Translations under genes and position numbers: made by a program
The notes under the pieces: model-generated
What the model saw: only the letters and a program-made list of their open reading frames with translations
Told to the model about the DNA's origin: nothing
The model's database searches: none
In this document: in pieces, positions 46,101-55,027 of the stretch
How positions within the stretch are numbered: position 1 is the first letter of the stretch
Layout of the letters: each line of letters opens with the position of its first letter
Source of the DNA: Mermis nigrescens
Taxonomy: Eukaryota > Nematoda > Enoplea > Mermithida > Mermithidae
Length of the DNA stretch: 64,000 bases
Direction of reading: 5' to 3'
Assembly (NCBI GenBank): GCA_036768485.1
Contig: JAVLUZ010000507.1
Location: 1,845,903 to 1,909,902 of the forward strand

Positions 46101-46845
46101 AGCGTGCCGTGCCAAATATGACTAAATTTGTACATTTTTGTCGAAAATTTCCTTGATTCGACTTATGCGTATTTTTTATAAAAAATTTGTGCTAATATGA
46201 TCCCTTTTTCAATTTTTTAAAATTATTTTCAATATTTCGGTATTCTTTAAATCCTTAATTTTTTCATTCTTTGCTCAAGGCGTGCAATAGGCCATTGAAC
46301 TCGGAAATTTGCATAGATTTGCTTGCAATCAAAATCGGATATTTGCACCAGAAGCGAAAATCAAGGGCATAAAATTTGACTAATTTTGAGCATTTTTTTG
46401 CCTAAAAACGAGAATCTAGATATATTTGTATTCAGTGAAGATGTTGTGCTAATACTATATTAATTTTTAATTTTTTCAAATTTTTAATTAAAAAATTTTT
46501 TTTTACATTTTTTTGAAATTTTCATTTTTTTCAAGTTTTTTTCAATTTTTAACTTTCTCAAATTTTTATTCCTTGAATCTTAAATTTTTTAATTTTAAAT
46601 TGTTCTTAAATTTTGTATTTTTTATACTTTTAATTTTTTCGAATCTTAATTTTTTTTCCAAATTTTACCCTCAAGGTCTATTGAATATGGCCTCCGGCAT
46701 TCCGGGTTTCGTGGGCGTCTACGCCGCCGGTTACCTCCTAGAAGTTTATCACAGCTGGAGCTACGTTTTTAGTTGCACTTCGTTCGTTTGCCTAATCGGC
46801 GTCGCCGTTTATTCCATTTTCGGAACTGCCAAACAAATCATATGA
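29497..46845 (+). CDS. SLC17A9/VNUT-like vesicular transporter, ten exons, complete
   Basis: Major-facilitator anion transporter. The human relative loads ATP and other nucleotides into secretory vesicles using membrane potential. Exons: 29497-29625, 33150-33369, 35355-35454, 35783-35856, 37031-37259, 39833-39929, 40491-40578, 42838-42872, 44283-44457, 46676-46845. All junctions are GT-AG and keep frame. They give 438 residues, near the ~436 of human SLC17A9 (from memory). Family landmarks: LLYASRVALPM (TM1), SCFFWGYVCMQAIAGYLAD (TM2 and the GG-D loop), ASRVLLGLAQG with Arg109 in TM4 (an arginine here is essential in VNUT), HFPSIASLIA, SWLPSYFSENF, FVRKLME, GLHHGGVAVNPQDFAPNHAG and GVYAAGYLLE. 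The hydrophilic loop after TM6 (about 185-245) is longer than in the human protein. The 29497 ATG fits the family length, but an AG directly before it leaves an upstream exon possible. Confidence 0.92.
31383..31780 (+). mobile_element. Family 2 MITE, diverged copy
   Basis: Follows the family 2 order on the plus strand: C-rich start, TTTTAAGCGTTTTTACTATC, CTTTATA, GTATCGTCAGAAACGCCGAA and a T-rich close. Ends eroded. Confidence 0.5.
31799..32187 (+). mobile_element. Family 2 MITE, diverged copy
   Basis: Same order as the neighbour (GCGCTTCGGGTCATTTATTC, GAGCATCGTCCGAAACGCC, CCCCTCCCAGAATTTACAGG), ending GCTGTGCATGTCTGATCATC. Confidence 0.5.
32410..32831 (-). mobile_element. Family 2 MITE, best copy
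   Basis: Ends CATACATGGACAGCATGGG and, on the other strand, CATACATGATCTTGGGGGG. Flanking 8-mers TCTCCAAC (32402-32409) and TCCCCAAC (32832-32839) match at 7 of 8. The interior includes GGCGCGAAGCGCCGAAAATT, a short inverted repeat common to many repeats here. Confidence 0.75.
33150..33369 (+). CDS. Transporter exon 2 (residues 44-117)
   Basis: Acceptor CTACTCAG, phase 0 in, phase 1 out at GTATTG. Covers TM2-TM4: GIALSCFFWGY, AGYLADLYGGEK and ASRVLLGLAQG. Confidence 0.9.
33427..33800 (-). mobile_element. Family 2 MITE in intron 2
   Basis: AGCATGGGAATTCTGGGG start and ACACGTATG end. Flanking 8-mers GTGTAAAC (33419-33426) and GTGTATAC (33801-33808) match at 7 of 8. Confidence 0.75.
34460..34609 (+). 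mobile_element. Family 1 MITE, internally deleted, intron 2
   Basis: CATGCATGGGCGTGGGG start and TGCTGCCCACGTATG end, only about 150 bp. TATATGTA flanks the left end (34452-34459) and recurs 8 bases past the right end (34618-34625), so the right boundary may be slightly longer. Confidence 0.7.
35355..35454 (+). CDS. Transporter exon 3 (residues 117-150)
   Basis: Acceptor ATTAATAG. Encodes GFHFPSIASLIAKN and ERAKLFGLVMAGSHAG (loop and TM5). Donor GTAAGC, phase 2. Confidence 0.9.
35783..35856 (+). CDS. Transporter exon 4 (residues 150-175)
   Basis: Acceptor TCTCGATTTAG. Encodes TVICGSVGSIILDTFGWEML. Donor GTACGT, phase 1. Confidence 0.9.
35857..37030 (+). other. Transporter intron 4, with AAATAAATA-rich stretch
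   Basis: About 35937-36440 is an impure AAATAAATA microsatellite-like stretch. A family 1 MITE lies at 36597-36856. Confidence 0.8.
36597..36856 (-). mobile_element. Family 1 MITE in intron 4
   Basis: CATAGGTGGGCAGCACC start and CGCCCATGTGTG end with the conserved core. Flanking 8-mers do not match. Confidence 0.75.
37031..37259 (+). CDS. Transporter exon 5 (residues 175-251)
   Basis: Acceptor TTTTTAAG. Encodes IFGVLWWLHFTLVFK (TM6) and then a hydrophilic cytoplasmic loop rich in Gly/Pro/Asp ending PMPWLKLLTKIQFW. Donor GTAATT inside the Trp codon, phase 2. Confidence 0.9.
37302..37635 (-). mobile_element. Family 2 MITE fragment, intron 5
   Basis: ATTCATGTACAGCGTGGG start and GGCGCGAAGCGTCGAAA interior. 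The right end is replaced by the 300-bp-unit repeat. Confidence 0.6.
37640..38000 (+). repeat. Single ~300-bp unit with TTTGTACA words, intron 5
   Basis: GGCGCTTCGCGCCGAAATGAG, split by AGAAATTGGCTAAAAA and then GACCATCTTTGTACAT, in the same order as the units inside e3 and e4. Confidence 0.7.
38450..38688 (-). mobile_element. Family 1 MITE in intron 5
   Basis: CATACGTGGGCAGC start and GCCCAGGTGTG end. Flanking 8-mers CTATCCTG (38442-38449) and CTGTCCTG (38689-38696) match at 7 of 8. Confidence 0.85.
38700..39060. repeat. Interspersed repeat family 5, second copy
   Basis: Direct-orientation relative of 28151-28500. It shares the ACCACGAAAAAGCATTTTAT core and the TTTCTGGGATTTTACTG end. Confidence 0.6.
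39181..39366 (+). mobile_element. Family 3 MITE in intron 5
   Basis: CAGTGGCGGATCCAGG start and, on the other strand, CAGGGGCGGATTTAAGG. Flanking 8-mers CTATCACT (39173-39180) and CTATCACC (39367-39374) match at 7 of 8. Confidence 0.85.
39833..39929 (+). CDS. Transporter exon 6 (residues 251-283)
   Basis: Acceptor CTATTAAG. Encodes AAFCAHFCGANAYFTLFSWL (TM7) and PSYFSENFQEAK. Donor GTAATT, phase 0. Confidence 0.9.
39944..40155 (+). repeat. (ATT)n microsatellite in intron 6
   Basis: About 210 bases of TTA/ATT repeats with scattered AATTAATT interruptions, starting just after the exon 6 donor. Confidence 0.9.
40491..40578 (+). CDS. Transporter exon 7 (residues 284-313)
   Basis: Strong acceptor ATTTTTTCAG. 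Encodes GLIFNFVPNLAIMITALSAP (TM8) and SRLIDN. Donor GTACGT, phase 1. Confidence 0.9.
40877..41120 (+). mobile_element. Family 1 MITE in intron 7
   Basis: ACACCTGGGCGTGAGGG start and CTGCCCACGTGTA end with the standard core. No clear flanking duplication. Confidence 0.75.
41839..42225 (+). mobile_element. Family 2 MITE nested in family 1
   Basis: CATACATGATATTGG start, CGGCGGTTCGCGCCATTATG and GCGCATCGTCAGAAACGC interior. The right end is truncated, so no duplication of the flanking GTATGCAC is found. Confidence 0.65.
42381..42621 (-). mobile_element. Family 1 MITE nested in the end of another family 1 copy
   Basis: CATACGTGGGCAGC start and GCCCAGGTGTG end. A perfect 8-bp duplication GTGCTGCC (42373-42380 and 42622-42629) is drawn from the host copy's own terminus. 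Confidence 0.9.
42838..42872 (+). CDS. Transporter exon 8, 35-base microexon (residues 313-324)
   Basis: Acceptor TTCAAATAG. Encodes GYSTTFVRKLME, matching GYRAITVRKLMQ of human SLC17A9 (from memory). Donor GTTTGT, phase 0. Skipping it would shift the frame. Confidence 0.85.
43190..43372 (+). repeat. Family 4 repeat in intron 8, first copy
   Basis: GGTTCGGACCCCCAAATTCG, TTTTGTGCTACTTTTGGCC, GGTCCCCCAAAATAGGACG, GCCAGCTACGTGGC. Inverse of the copy in e5. Confidence 0.65.
43866..44018 (+). repeat. Family 4 repeat in intron 8, second copy
   Basis: Same order (CCAAACCCCCTAATTCAG, TTTTGTGCTATTTTTGGCC, GGTCCCCCAAAATAGGACG) about 680 bases from the first copy, in the same orientation. Confidence 0.65.
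44283..44457 (+). CDS. Transporter exon 9 (residues 325-383)
   Basis: Acceptor CGTAATTTAG. Encodes GISQIGMATCLALLAWSD, FLLSAAMALRGLHHGGVAVN and PQDFAPNHAGTVFG (TM10-11). A second AG at 44298-44299 would break phase. Donor GTAAAA, phase 1. Confidence 0.9.
44517..44782 (+). mobile_element. Family 1 MITE in intron 9
   Basis: CGCACCTGGGCGTGGGGG start and CTGCCCACGTATA end. Flanking 8-mers TGTCCCAT (44509-44516) and TTTCCCAC (44783-44790) match at 6 of 8. Confidence 0.8.
45315..45785 (+). mobile_element. Family 1 MITE dimer with one outer target duplication
   Basis: Left end CATACCTGGGCGTGGGGG, right end GCCCACTTATG. A perfect 8-bp duplication GTACCTAC flanks the pair (45307-45314 and 45786-45793). 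An internal right end (CCCACCTATG, ending about 45580) joins directly to GTATGCACCCCC, the second copy lacking its first ~25 bases. The unit therefore looks like a head-to-tail dimer that moved as one. Confidence 0.8.
46676..46845 (+). CDS. Transporter exon 10 (residues 383-438 and stop)
   Basis: Acceptor ACCCTCAAG. Encodes LLNMASGIPGFVGVYAAGYL, WSYVFSCTSFVCLIGVAVYS (TM12) and FGTAKQII, then TGA. GC content is visibly higher than in flanking DNA. Confidence 0.92.
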
Positions 46846-48239
46846 CCTTTGACCTTTTATTTTACCGGAGGCAATTATTTTATTATTTTTTAATTATCTA
46901 AGTAATTCATTAATTATTTATATAAATATTAATCGGATTATGAACCCGGTTTTGCGTTCGTCTTTTTTTTGGCACTCGTTTGGGTCGTGGACTCATTTTT
47001 TCGCATTCGAATCTTTATCCGAGAATTTTATTTTTGACCAAAGTTGTGCGTTTGTGTAAAGTGTGGTGTAAAGCGTGGTTTTATTCTTTTGTTTGTCGGT
47101 CAATTATTCCGCCATATCGCTTTCGAGGTTGTTTTACACCGGAACTCGTCGTACGGTAATCTTACAGTTATCTAGTGCGTTGTGCTTAAAGTACAAAAGT
47201 TAAGTACGGAAATATAGTATGAGTATATACTGTAAGAATCTCACATAACTGGGCAGACCCGAAGGTCCGCCACTGATCAGTGTTCAGTCGCCTTCGCGAG
47301 CTGAACCAGTGCTCAAACAAAAACGAGGATCGGCTGAGTTTTATGCCCACCTGTAGCATAAACTCACGGGTTAAAACTCGACTGCAGCACTGTTGAAAAG
47401 GCAGCGTGCAATACCGATCGAGCAACACCAAGAGAGCAACAGATGGGCTCTATCGATTGGTGTATAATGATGCAACTAAGAGAGCAACAGATGGGCTCTA
47501 TCGATTAGTGCATAATGGCCTGGTGAGAGTGCTAGGCATACCGCTATAGCCCGTCTAGCTCGTCATCGGCATGAATGAAGCCTGTTGGGGTATTACCTTC
47601 CCGTCATAGGCGTTTGAACCGGAGTTCAAAAGGCGTGTAACTACTGACAGCAGTTACAATACTATATGCACGTGCGCAGTACGTATACGGGCACGTGTTT
47701 AACATGGATAGGGGTTTTGGGAAATTGGTTGCCCCCTCCATCCTTCAAAGTTTAAAAAATTTTGAACTCCGATTTTTGACTAGAACCTGCATCTTTTGGC
47801 CTTTTTAGGCGCTTTTTTGCTATTTTGACTTTTGTATCATAATATATCATAATATCGTTCACATAAACGAGGAGGTAATCCGTGGCTAGACTATAAAAAT
47901 CCAAAATTAAATTTTTAAGGTTTTTGTTCTCTTTGTATGCCGCTAGAAATCGGTGTCAAGCGTTGGAAAATACTACCGCGTTCTTACAATGAATTTTTCG
48001 GTACTTTCCAGAAATTCTTGAAGCTCATCGGCGCCGATGGTCAAATTTCTATATGGGCAGCAACCAAATTCTGGAGGTCCGAGGGGACAAAATAGCACCG
48101 AAAATTCAATTCTGTGTGGAGTCTATCGATTTCTTGGGGAGGGAGCCTTTCAGATTCTTGTGGGTGTCCAACCAGATGCCCCGCGCCTATGTGCAGTTAC
48201 CATACTTAATTTTGGGATGGCGAATTTGACCCCTTAGAT
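46846..48239. other. 3' flank; unassigned mid-GC segment 47220-47700
   Basis: The probable 3' UTR runs from 46846, but no AATAAA was found. From 47220 to 47700 the base composition rises, and a ~36-base word (AGAGAGCAACAGATGGGCTC then TATCGATT) is repeated 48 bases apart (47430 and 47478). It may be a relic of an unrecognised element. 48040-48235 is a C-rich MITE-like fragment beginning ATATGGGCAGCAACCAAATT. Confidence 0.4.
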
Positions 48240-48607
48240 AAATTTCCACCCTTCTTCTGGAAATTTTTCAGCCCTCCCCCCCCCCGAAAAATTCGCGATT
48301 TTTCAAAAGTTCCCAAAAATTTTCTGAAAATTCGTAAAAAACGTGCGTTTTAAGCGTTTTTAGCCATCTTCTCAAGAGTGTCAAATTCTCGGCGCTTCGT
48401 GCATATACTCATGTTTTGACTATATTCTGTTCACTTTGTCCGACTTTTTTGAGATTTTTTTCGTTTTTATGCTCTAGGAAGTTAGCATCGTAAGAAACGC
48501 TGAAAAACGGATGTTCTTCGGCGCCTACCTACCATTTTTGGGCTTAGAAAAGATACATTAACATTTCACGCCCCCTTCCAGAATTCCTATGCTGTGCACA
48601 TCTGGTG
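48240..48607 (+). mobile_element. Family 2 MITE downstream of the transporter gene
   Basis: C-rich start, GGCGCTTCGTGCATATACTC, TAGCATCGTAAGAAACGC and GAATTCCTATGCTGTGCACA. Ends worn. Confidence 0.6.
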
Positions 48608-49253
48608 GTCCCACACACTGTTGGCCCTTAGGCATGAATTGCTTGGTTGTTCAGGTGCCTATTGTCTGCATACAGTAGCAAGCGGAATTTATAGGTACCT
48701 TGTATACATACTAATAGATCAATAAAGGTACCTACCTATAGCTTTTTTATGAAAAACAACAGTATGCCAATACCAATACTCGCAAAGTCATAAGACATGC
48801 TTAAACACTCAAGCCAACATTCGTGGCACTCTTCTATGCTATCTTGCCTAAAGATTGAACTTGAACTCTCAAAAAGCAGGGCCCAACCTCAGATTTCACC
48901 ATATTATCATACAAAAACATGCATTCCTTGAAACGATACCTAAATTTTTGGAAGACATGTTGTCTAATGATGCAAAATCGAGAGAATAGGACGACTGATC
49001 CAATTGGCGGAAAACCTGCAAATCAACCAGTTTCTTGCTAAAAACGTGGTTTCTGAGATAATGCATTATCGTGCAAAATCAGCGCTTTCCTGTACATCAT
49101 CCCCTTCCATTTTATTGATTTGCAGTAATAGTTGGCATTTAATATTAAATTGTTTGGTGTAAAGTCAATCAACAGAGGACTGAGAATCCCATGAAAAATT
49201 GCATCACGTTTCTGGCTGATTTAGAGGCCTTGGTCTTAAATGATGGTCCTGAC
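48608..49253. other. Intergenic, nothing recognised
   Basis: AT-rich, TACCTA-type short repeats near 48690-48740. No supported feature. Confidence 0.4.
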
Positions 49254-49507
49254 CACACCTGGGCGTGGGGGTATGCACCCCCCAGAAACCAAAATACCCC
49301 CCCAGAAATCAAAATACCCCCCCAGAATTCAATTTTTGAAAATTTTTTTCGTTTTTTTCGCAATTTTTTGATGCCAATGGATAGTGCTTGATGAGAAACG
49401 TCGAAAAATTGTGTTTTTATCGCCATACCACCATTTTTAAGGCCATTTTTCGACCTTCAAAAAAATCTTGCACCCCTCCCCCAGAATTTTCTTGCTGCCC
49501 ACGTATG
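49254..49507 (+). mobile_element. Family 1 MITE, intact copy
   Basis: CACACCTGGGCGTGGGGG start and GCCCACGTATG end. A perfect 8-bp duplication GTCCTGAC (49246-49253 and 49508-49515) flanks it. It abuts another copy. Confidence 0.9.
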
Positions 49508-49515
49508 GTCCTGAC

Positions 49516-49765
49516 CACACATGGGCGTGGGGGATATGCACCCCCAGAAGTTGAAATACCCCCCAGAAATCAAAATACCCCCCCCAGAATTCAAATTTTG
49601 AAAATTTTTTTGCTTTTTTAGCGATTTTTTGATGCCATTGGATAGTGTGTGATGAGAAACGTCGAAAAATGGTGTTTTTTCGCCATACGACCACTTTTAA
49701 GACCATTTTTTCACCATTGAAAATTTTTTCACCCCCCCCCAGAATTTTGATGCTGCCCACCTATG
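49516..49765 (+). mobile_element. Family 1 MITE, tandem neighbour
   Basis: CACACATGGGCGTGGGGG start and GCCCACCTATG end. The right flank GTCACTCT does not match GTCCTGAC. It is a different subtype (CAGAAGTTGAAATACC variant) from its neighbour, so not a simple duplication. Confidence 0.85.
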
Positions 49766-52611
49766 GTCACTCTCAAAGCTTGTTTTGATAAAATCTATGC
49801 GAAAATTGAAAATTGTGCACTCACATTCTTTAATTAAGCAGCATCTTATTCAATAGAAAATATGGATTTGTCACCTTCGTTTTCGTTGCTTTCAATATCT
49901 TAGGTAGCGCGTTAGCGCGTACCTATAATATACTTGGGTACCCCCAACACCTGTGCACCCCCTACAGCTATAACGGGACACTTCTGGAAGGTGCGGTTTT
50001 TTTGAAAGAAAGATAATAAAAAAATTCGCTGCCCGTGTTTTTTTGTTTGTCTTGAAACTCAAAATTGACTGTGTAAAGAAGGTGTAAAGTTTTTGTGTAA
50101 TGTTATAACATAGGACAAATTTTGGGACCTTTTTACTGCGGCATGTGGACAACTCAGTATTGATGGCTCGAAGGATTGAACAGGATAGGATAATAGAGGG
50201 ATGAATTCTACAGATGTCATTTTTTTGTTTTTTGAAATTCGCATTAGTTATCGAACGGCAGTGTAAAGAGTGCGAAAATCTGGGGGTGAAAAAGCACTTT
50301 TTGGTCGAGTTTTCAACCTTCCTATGTCCGATACAAACTCCGGTTATGAGGTTTTTAAAATGTTTTCTGACAGAAATGTAGAGCGGATCAAGGGCTACAT
50401 TCTGCATATAAGCAAAGTCTTCTATGCTCTATGGTGGGTTAGATCCTGGGGTTTAAAGTTTACACTCTAGTGGATGGTGTAAAAAGACGGATTTTAACTA
50501 AGATTTTTCTGCCAAATTTTTCCGCTTATGAGTCAGTGCAAGTCGAAGACAGCATTAATAAAGTGCTTTACAGGGGCTAAACATCGCAGCAAACCGCATT
50601 TAAAAAACGCAATATTGAGTTATTTATGGGGGTGTAAAGTTCGAAATCAGAGGTAAAAAATGGGCGAAAAAACACGTTTTTTTCCGAAGTTTGATTGATA
50701 AATCATACCAAATAATTTTTGCAACAGAATTTTGGCACACAGGAATGTACTACGATTTAAAAGCTACAAATTGTACCAAACCGAATTTCTTTAAACTCAA
50801 TGGGGAGTTCGGTATGGAATTTTAAAGTTTACAGTGTTCTAAATGATGGAAAATACGTTTTTGTTGCGTTTTTTGTTCGCCACTTTCTCCGTCCAGAAGT
50901 CGGGATAAGTCTAATAGAATAAAAATAAAGTGCTTTATATCGGGTGCATGTCAAAGCAAATTGTCTATACATTATTATTTAGCGACTGTAAAGTCAAAAA
51001 TTTGGAGTTTAAAATGCGTTTCTGTCTTGTTTTTTCTGCCTGCTTCTCCGGTTACGAGTCAGGGACACGTTTATCAAGTCTAGAAATGGACCAGGAACCA
51101 AATTTGATATGCCAGTCTGACGCATATGTTTACACTCTACGGTGTTGTAAAGTAGTTTACACCAATTGTTAGTGTGCCCATAGAACATTATGTAGACTTA
51201 ATTTTTTCATAAATAATAATCGTAATATCGGAACAATATCAAAATTACGAATCTGACTAAAATCTTCTTTACACTAGGTGTTTACATGAAGTTTACACAA
51301 CATATGTATTTATCTTCGTTTTTGAGCATTCCAGAAACCTAATTTTTTCTTGGAGTCTAGAAGTTTTCAAAGGATCAAATGTGAGACGTCACGTAGGCGC
51401 GTTTGTTTACATCCAACAGTGATGTAAACTAGTTTACACTCATTGTTTATATGTCCTCAGACCATTGTAGAGACATAATTTTTTCATGAATGTTGATCAT
51501 AATATCCGAGTAATTTTTTACACTGCATGTTAGCCTTTGTTCTGGAGTATTGCAAAAACCGAAATTTTTTCCTGAGATATAAAAGTTTACAGGGAATGAA
51601 ATATATACGTCAGTTGGGCGCGCTTGCTTACACTCAGCAGTATTGCAAAGTGGTTTAAACCTAATGTTTATTGCCTTTAAAACATTTTGGAGACTCATTT
51701 TTCCATAAATGTTGAAAGAAATATCGGAGCAATATCAAAATTACGAATCCGACTAAAATATTCTCTACGCTATGTGTTTGTGTAAAGTTTACGTTACGTG
51801 TTAACCTTAATTCGATAGACTTGCAGAGACTTTGTAAATGAAGTCAAGAAATTTTCAAGGATTCATATGTGAGACATCAATTAAGTGAGTTTGTTTACCC
51901 TCAAAAGTAATCTAAAGTGATTTAAAAATTATGTTCAAGTGTCCTTAGATCATTGAAGAGATGTAATTTTGTCTTAAATGGGTTGCATTAAAGTTAAATC
52001 TTTCTTAGCCGTGTTTATAATATGTTTCACAAAATCTTGCACATGGAGAGCTATCGTTTAATTGATGTAAATTGCCTGCAAAAGTGGTTTAAAATGAACC
52101 AGCAATCACTCTACTGCGCACAGAAGTCGACAAAGATATGCAGCTTTATTGTAATCATGTACATTAATAAGCCGTAAACTGTTAGTATTCTCTACACCTA
52201 GTAGTTGTGTAAAGTTTGCACTATTCATTTGTTGTTAATATGTAGTCTATACTACAAATTTATTTTACTACCAAATCAAAGCGTTAGTGTTCCTTACATT
52301 TGATATTTGCGTGAAGTTTTTGAATTTTTGCCGAAAAACTTTGCCTTCTAATTTACCAACATCCCGCCTTTTCCATTTTCTTGAAGTTTAAAATCTTTTA
52401 TAATTCTCTTAATAATTTAATGGTAGGTTTTAACTTTTAGTTTCTCTTGGTTTACAACTCTCGCTTAGCAAGCTCATTTTTCAAAACTTTTTCATAGTGA
52501 TCAGATTAGTCGCGTTTAGTTTGGAATTGGTGGACGGTCGTTATTTTATTACTCGGCTCAAATAAACCAAGTGACTATCTTTCGATTATTTTCTTTATCG
52601 CAAATTCAAAC

Positions 52612-52690
52612 ACCCAATTTTCAATTTGAAAATTGACCCAATTTTCAATTTGAAAATTGATCCAATTTTCAATTTGAAAATTGAAAATTG
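52612..52690. repeat. Three tandem copies of a near-palindromic ~23-bp unit
   Basis: CCCAATTTTCAATTTGAAAA-type units, each almost its own reverse complement, repeated three times inside G1. Confidence 0.85.
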
Positions 52691-53008
52691 GAGTGTTTTC
52701 AATTTCAAAAGTCACAACACATTGTGCTTGTGTATGTGCTTGTGAGTGAGGATTTGCAATGTGAATTCGTTGGTTAAATTTTTGTGCTTGATTATAAGTG
52801 AACTGCACATTAAGAAGAAATAACTTAATGCAGTTTTAATTTGAAAATGGATGGTGTCAATAAGGTTGTCTTGTTTAAAAAGGATAATGCTGATCTTAAG
52901 AACAATATTGTTTTCCGCGTTCTTGGACTGTTGTCATTATTGTGGCATGTTACTGATTGTGTTTACTGACTGATATACTGAAATCACGCTAATTAAAAGT
53001 AGTGTACT

Positions 53009-53769
53009 AGCAAAGAAAAATGCTCCGATGGAACAAAAAAGATGAATATATTTGGAATTGTAGATTATTATGGATGTAAAAGGAGGGGACTAGGAAAAAT
53101 CTACCTAAAGTCGGAAAATCTGCCAAAAATCACACTTTCTCTAAGCAACGCAAAAAATCGATGTATATTCTGCGGCCTCTAAAAAAGTGTATTTTTTAAA
53201 TAATGTTCGAAGTTTCAGATAAGAGTGTATAAACGAAATCTATCAAGGTTACTTTTTTAAATTGCTGGCACCTGATTGATAGAAAACTAAGAGGTATTGT
53301 ATTTAAAGTTGTTTTGTTTTATGAGCATTATAGCAAGCAAAGCAGGAGCCGATTGATTAGTGCACACAATCGTTTCGGGCATGCTAGTGTATCTACATTA
53401 AGTCTGTTTCAAGTCAACTTACGTGTTTCCTACTGTTTTTAACCAACCATGTCTTCAATTGTCTTCGATGTTTGCTATTTCATTCAATTGGCTTGGAAGA
53501 CTGTTAGTTTACTTAATATCATTTCCCATAGCTACTGCATAGCTAACGTGCTGCTGTTTCAATCATTGTTATGGTTGAATATTTATTTTAATCTGTTGGC
53601 CGCAGAATATACATCGATTTTTTGCGTTGCTTAGAGAAAGTGTGATTTTTAGCAGATTTTCCGACTTTAGGTAGATTTTTCCTAGTCCCCTCCTTTTACA
53701 TCCATAATAATCCACAATTCCAAGTATATTCATATTTTTTGTTCCATCGGAGCATTTTTCTTTGCTTCG
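53009..53769. repeat. Palindromic terminal part of G1 (~165-bp arms)
   Basis: AGCAAAGAAAAATGCTCCGA at the left and its complement at the right. The pairing continues through GTAAAAGGAGGGGACTAGGA and the GCAACGCAAAAAATCGATG segment. About 420 bases lie between the arms. Confidence 0.8.
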
Positions 53770-55027
53770 TTAAATATTTGCAATGTCTCTAGAAATTATT
53801 AGATAAATTACGAGTAAAAATGCCGAAATTATTGATAAATTACGATTAAAAATGTAACTTGAATTTGAATTTATTTGTGCATACCGTTTCGTTAAATGGA
53901 CTTACTTGAACTCACTTTATGCTAAGTCTCTCCGTTCCGCGTGAGACAAGCTTATCGAATTGCTTATTGAATTACGTACCGACTCCTTTGATCAGTATAA
54001 CCGGCAATAGCGCCGATTACTTTCCAAAAACATCAAAGCGTTAGATTAGGTTGAATCGATTGACTACCTTAAGTATGGGTTGTCAAAACCAACTTGAGCT
54101 TATTTTTTCGAATTCTGTAGTTAGTTAAAGCGTGTTGAAGCAGATTGAAAGGCGATTGCAGCACCAGTTATATAACACTCGTGTATGGGGATGATATATG
54201 TATAGCGTGCGCATACAAACAATGACGTTATACATGTATTGCATACTTAATGACGAGCAAACATACAACCATGTAGACGGAGACACGCAAACGGGTACCT
54301 ATGTAAGTTGTGGGTAGGGGGCTGCTGATGGACCAAAGTCCTCAAATGTTGACAATATGAGTGTTTTTTACAAAGATTCCTAAAGAAAGAAATTAAAAAT
54401 TCGTGAAATAATAGGGAATCCTCAATACGACAAAAAAACGAATAAAAAGAAAAACAGGAAAGGAAGAAGAGAATCAGAAAAAATTAAAGTAATATTATGA
54501 GAAATTACAGGTTACGAGGCGCGCAAGAGTAAATGAAACGTGATGAAGTAAGCAGAAGTAAATACAGAAAGTACACAAAAAACACGGGAAAATCATGGCA
54601 AAATAAGTTTTCAAGCACAACTTAAAGCTTAATCACTAAATTTTCCGGCTTGCGCCCGATTTTTAAGTTAGTACGATATAATTTTTCATATAAACACTTT
54701 AGCTAGGGTGAGGCATGGCGGAATGGCGGATAAATTGCTTTCTGTATATTATTTGTTTTATCGATTTTCCTTGCCGTGCGGCAGAATCGAGTGTAGAAAC
54801 AACAAGAGTTAAAGTTTTTTAGAGTCATGCCAACATTGAAAAATCATTCTTTGTTGCTATTCTTCTAAGTTGAAGCAGAATTTTGTCGTATCCGTTACAC
54901 TGGTCAACTGAATAAATAGTACCTATATCATGCATCTATACATATGTGTTGTGCAGTCGGAAGGCATTTCCAAAAATTGACTTATTCTCATGCTCACAAA
55001 CCTCCAGAGTGGGCGGAGAATCGGGAC

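Larger units (their letters stand above)
44458..46675 (+). other. Transporter intron 9
   Basis: Carries family 1 MITEs at 44517-44782 and 45315-45785, then T-rich DNA running into the final acceptor. Confidence 0.8.
49903..53769 (+). mobile_element. Block G1 (GTGTAAA array) inserted in the left foldback arm
   Basis: It starts GGTAGCGCGTTAGCGCG and ends CATTTTTCTTTGCTTCG. TTA lies on both sides (49900-49902 and 53770-53772), and the right arm preserves the site as one TTA, so this is an insertion with a 3-bp duplication. Positions 49930-52300 carry many GTGTAAA / TTTACAC words in diverged units. 53009-53769 is a palindrome with ~165-bp arms. The ends are not inverted repeats of each other, so the class is unknown. 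Confidence 0.65.

Noticed and set aside
46513..46845. 110-codon open frame as an independent gene
   Set aside because: Its first half is T-rich intron. Only 46676-46845 is coding, as the last exon of the transporter.
49892..50407. 171-codon minus-strand open frame
   Set aside because: It spans the edge of inserted block G1 and part of the foldback arm, has no recognisable motif, and is not conserved in the second block copy.
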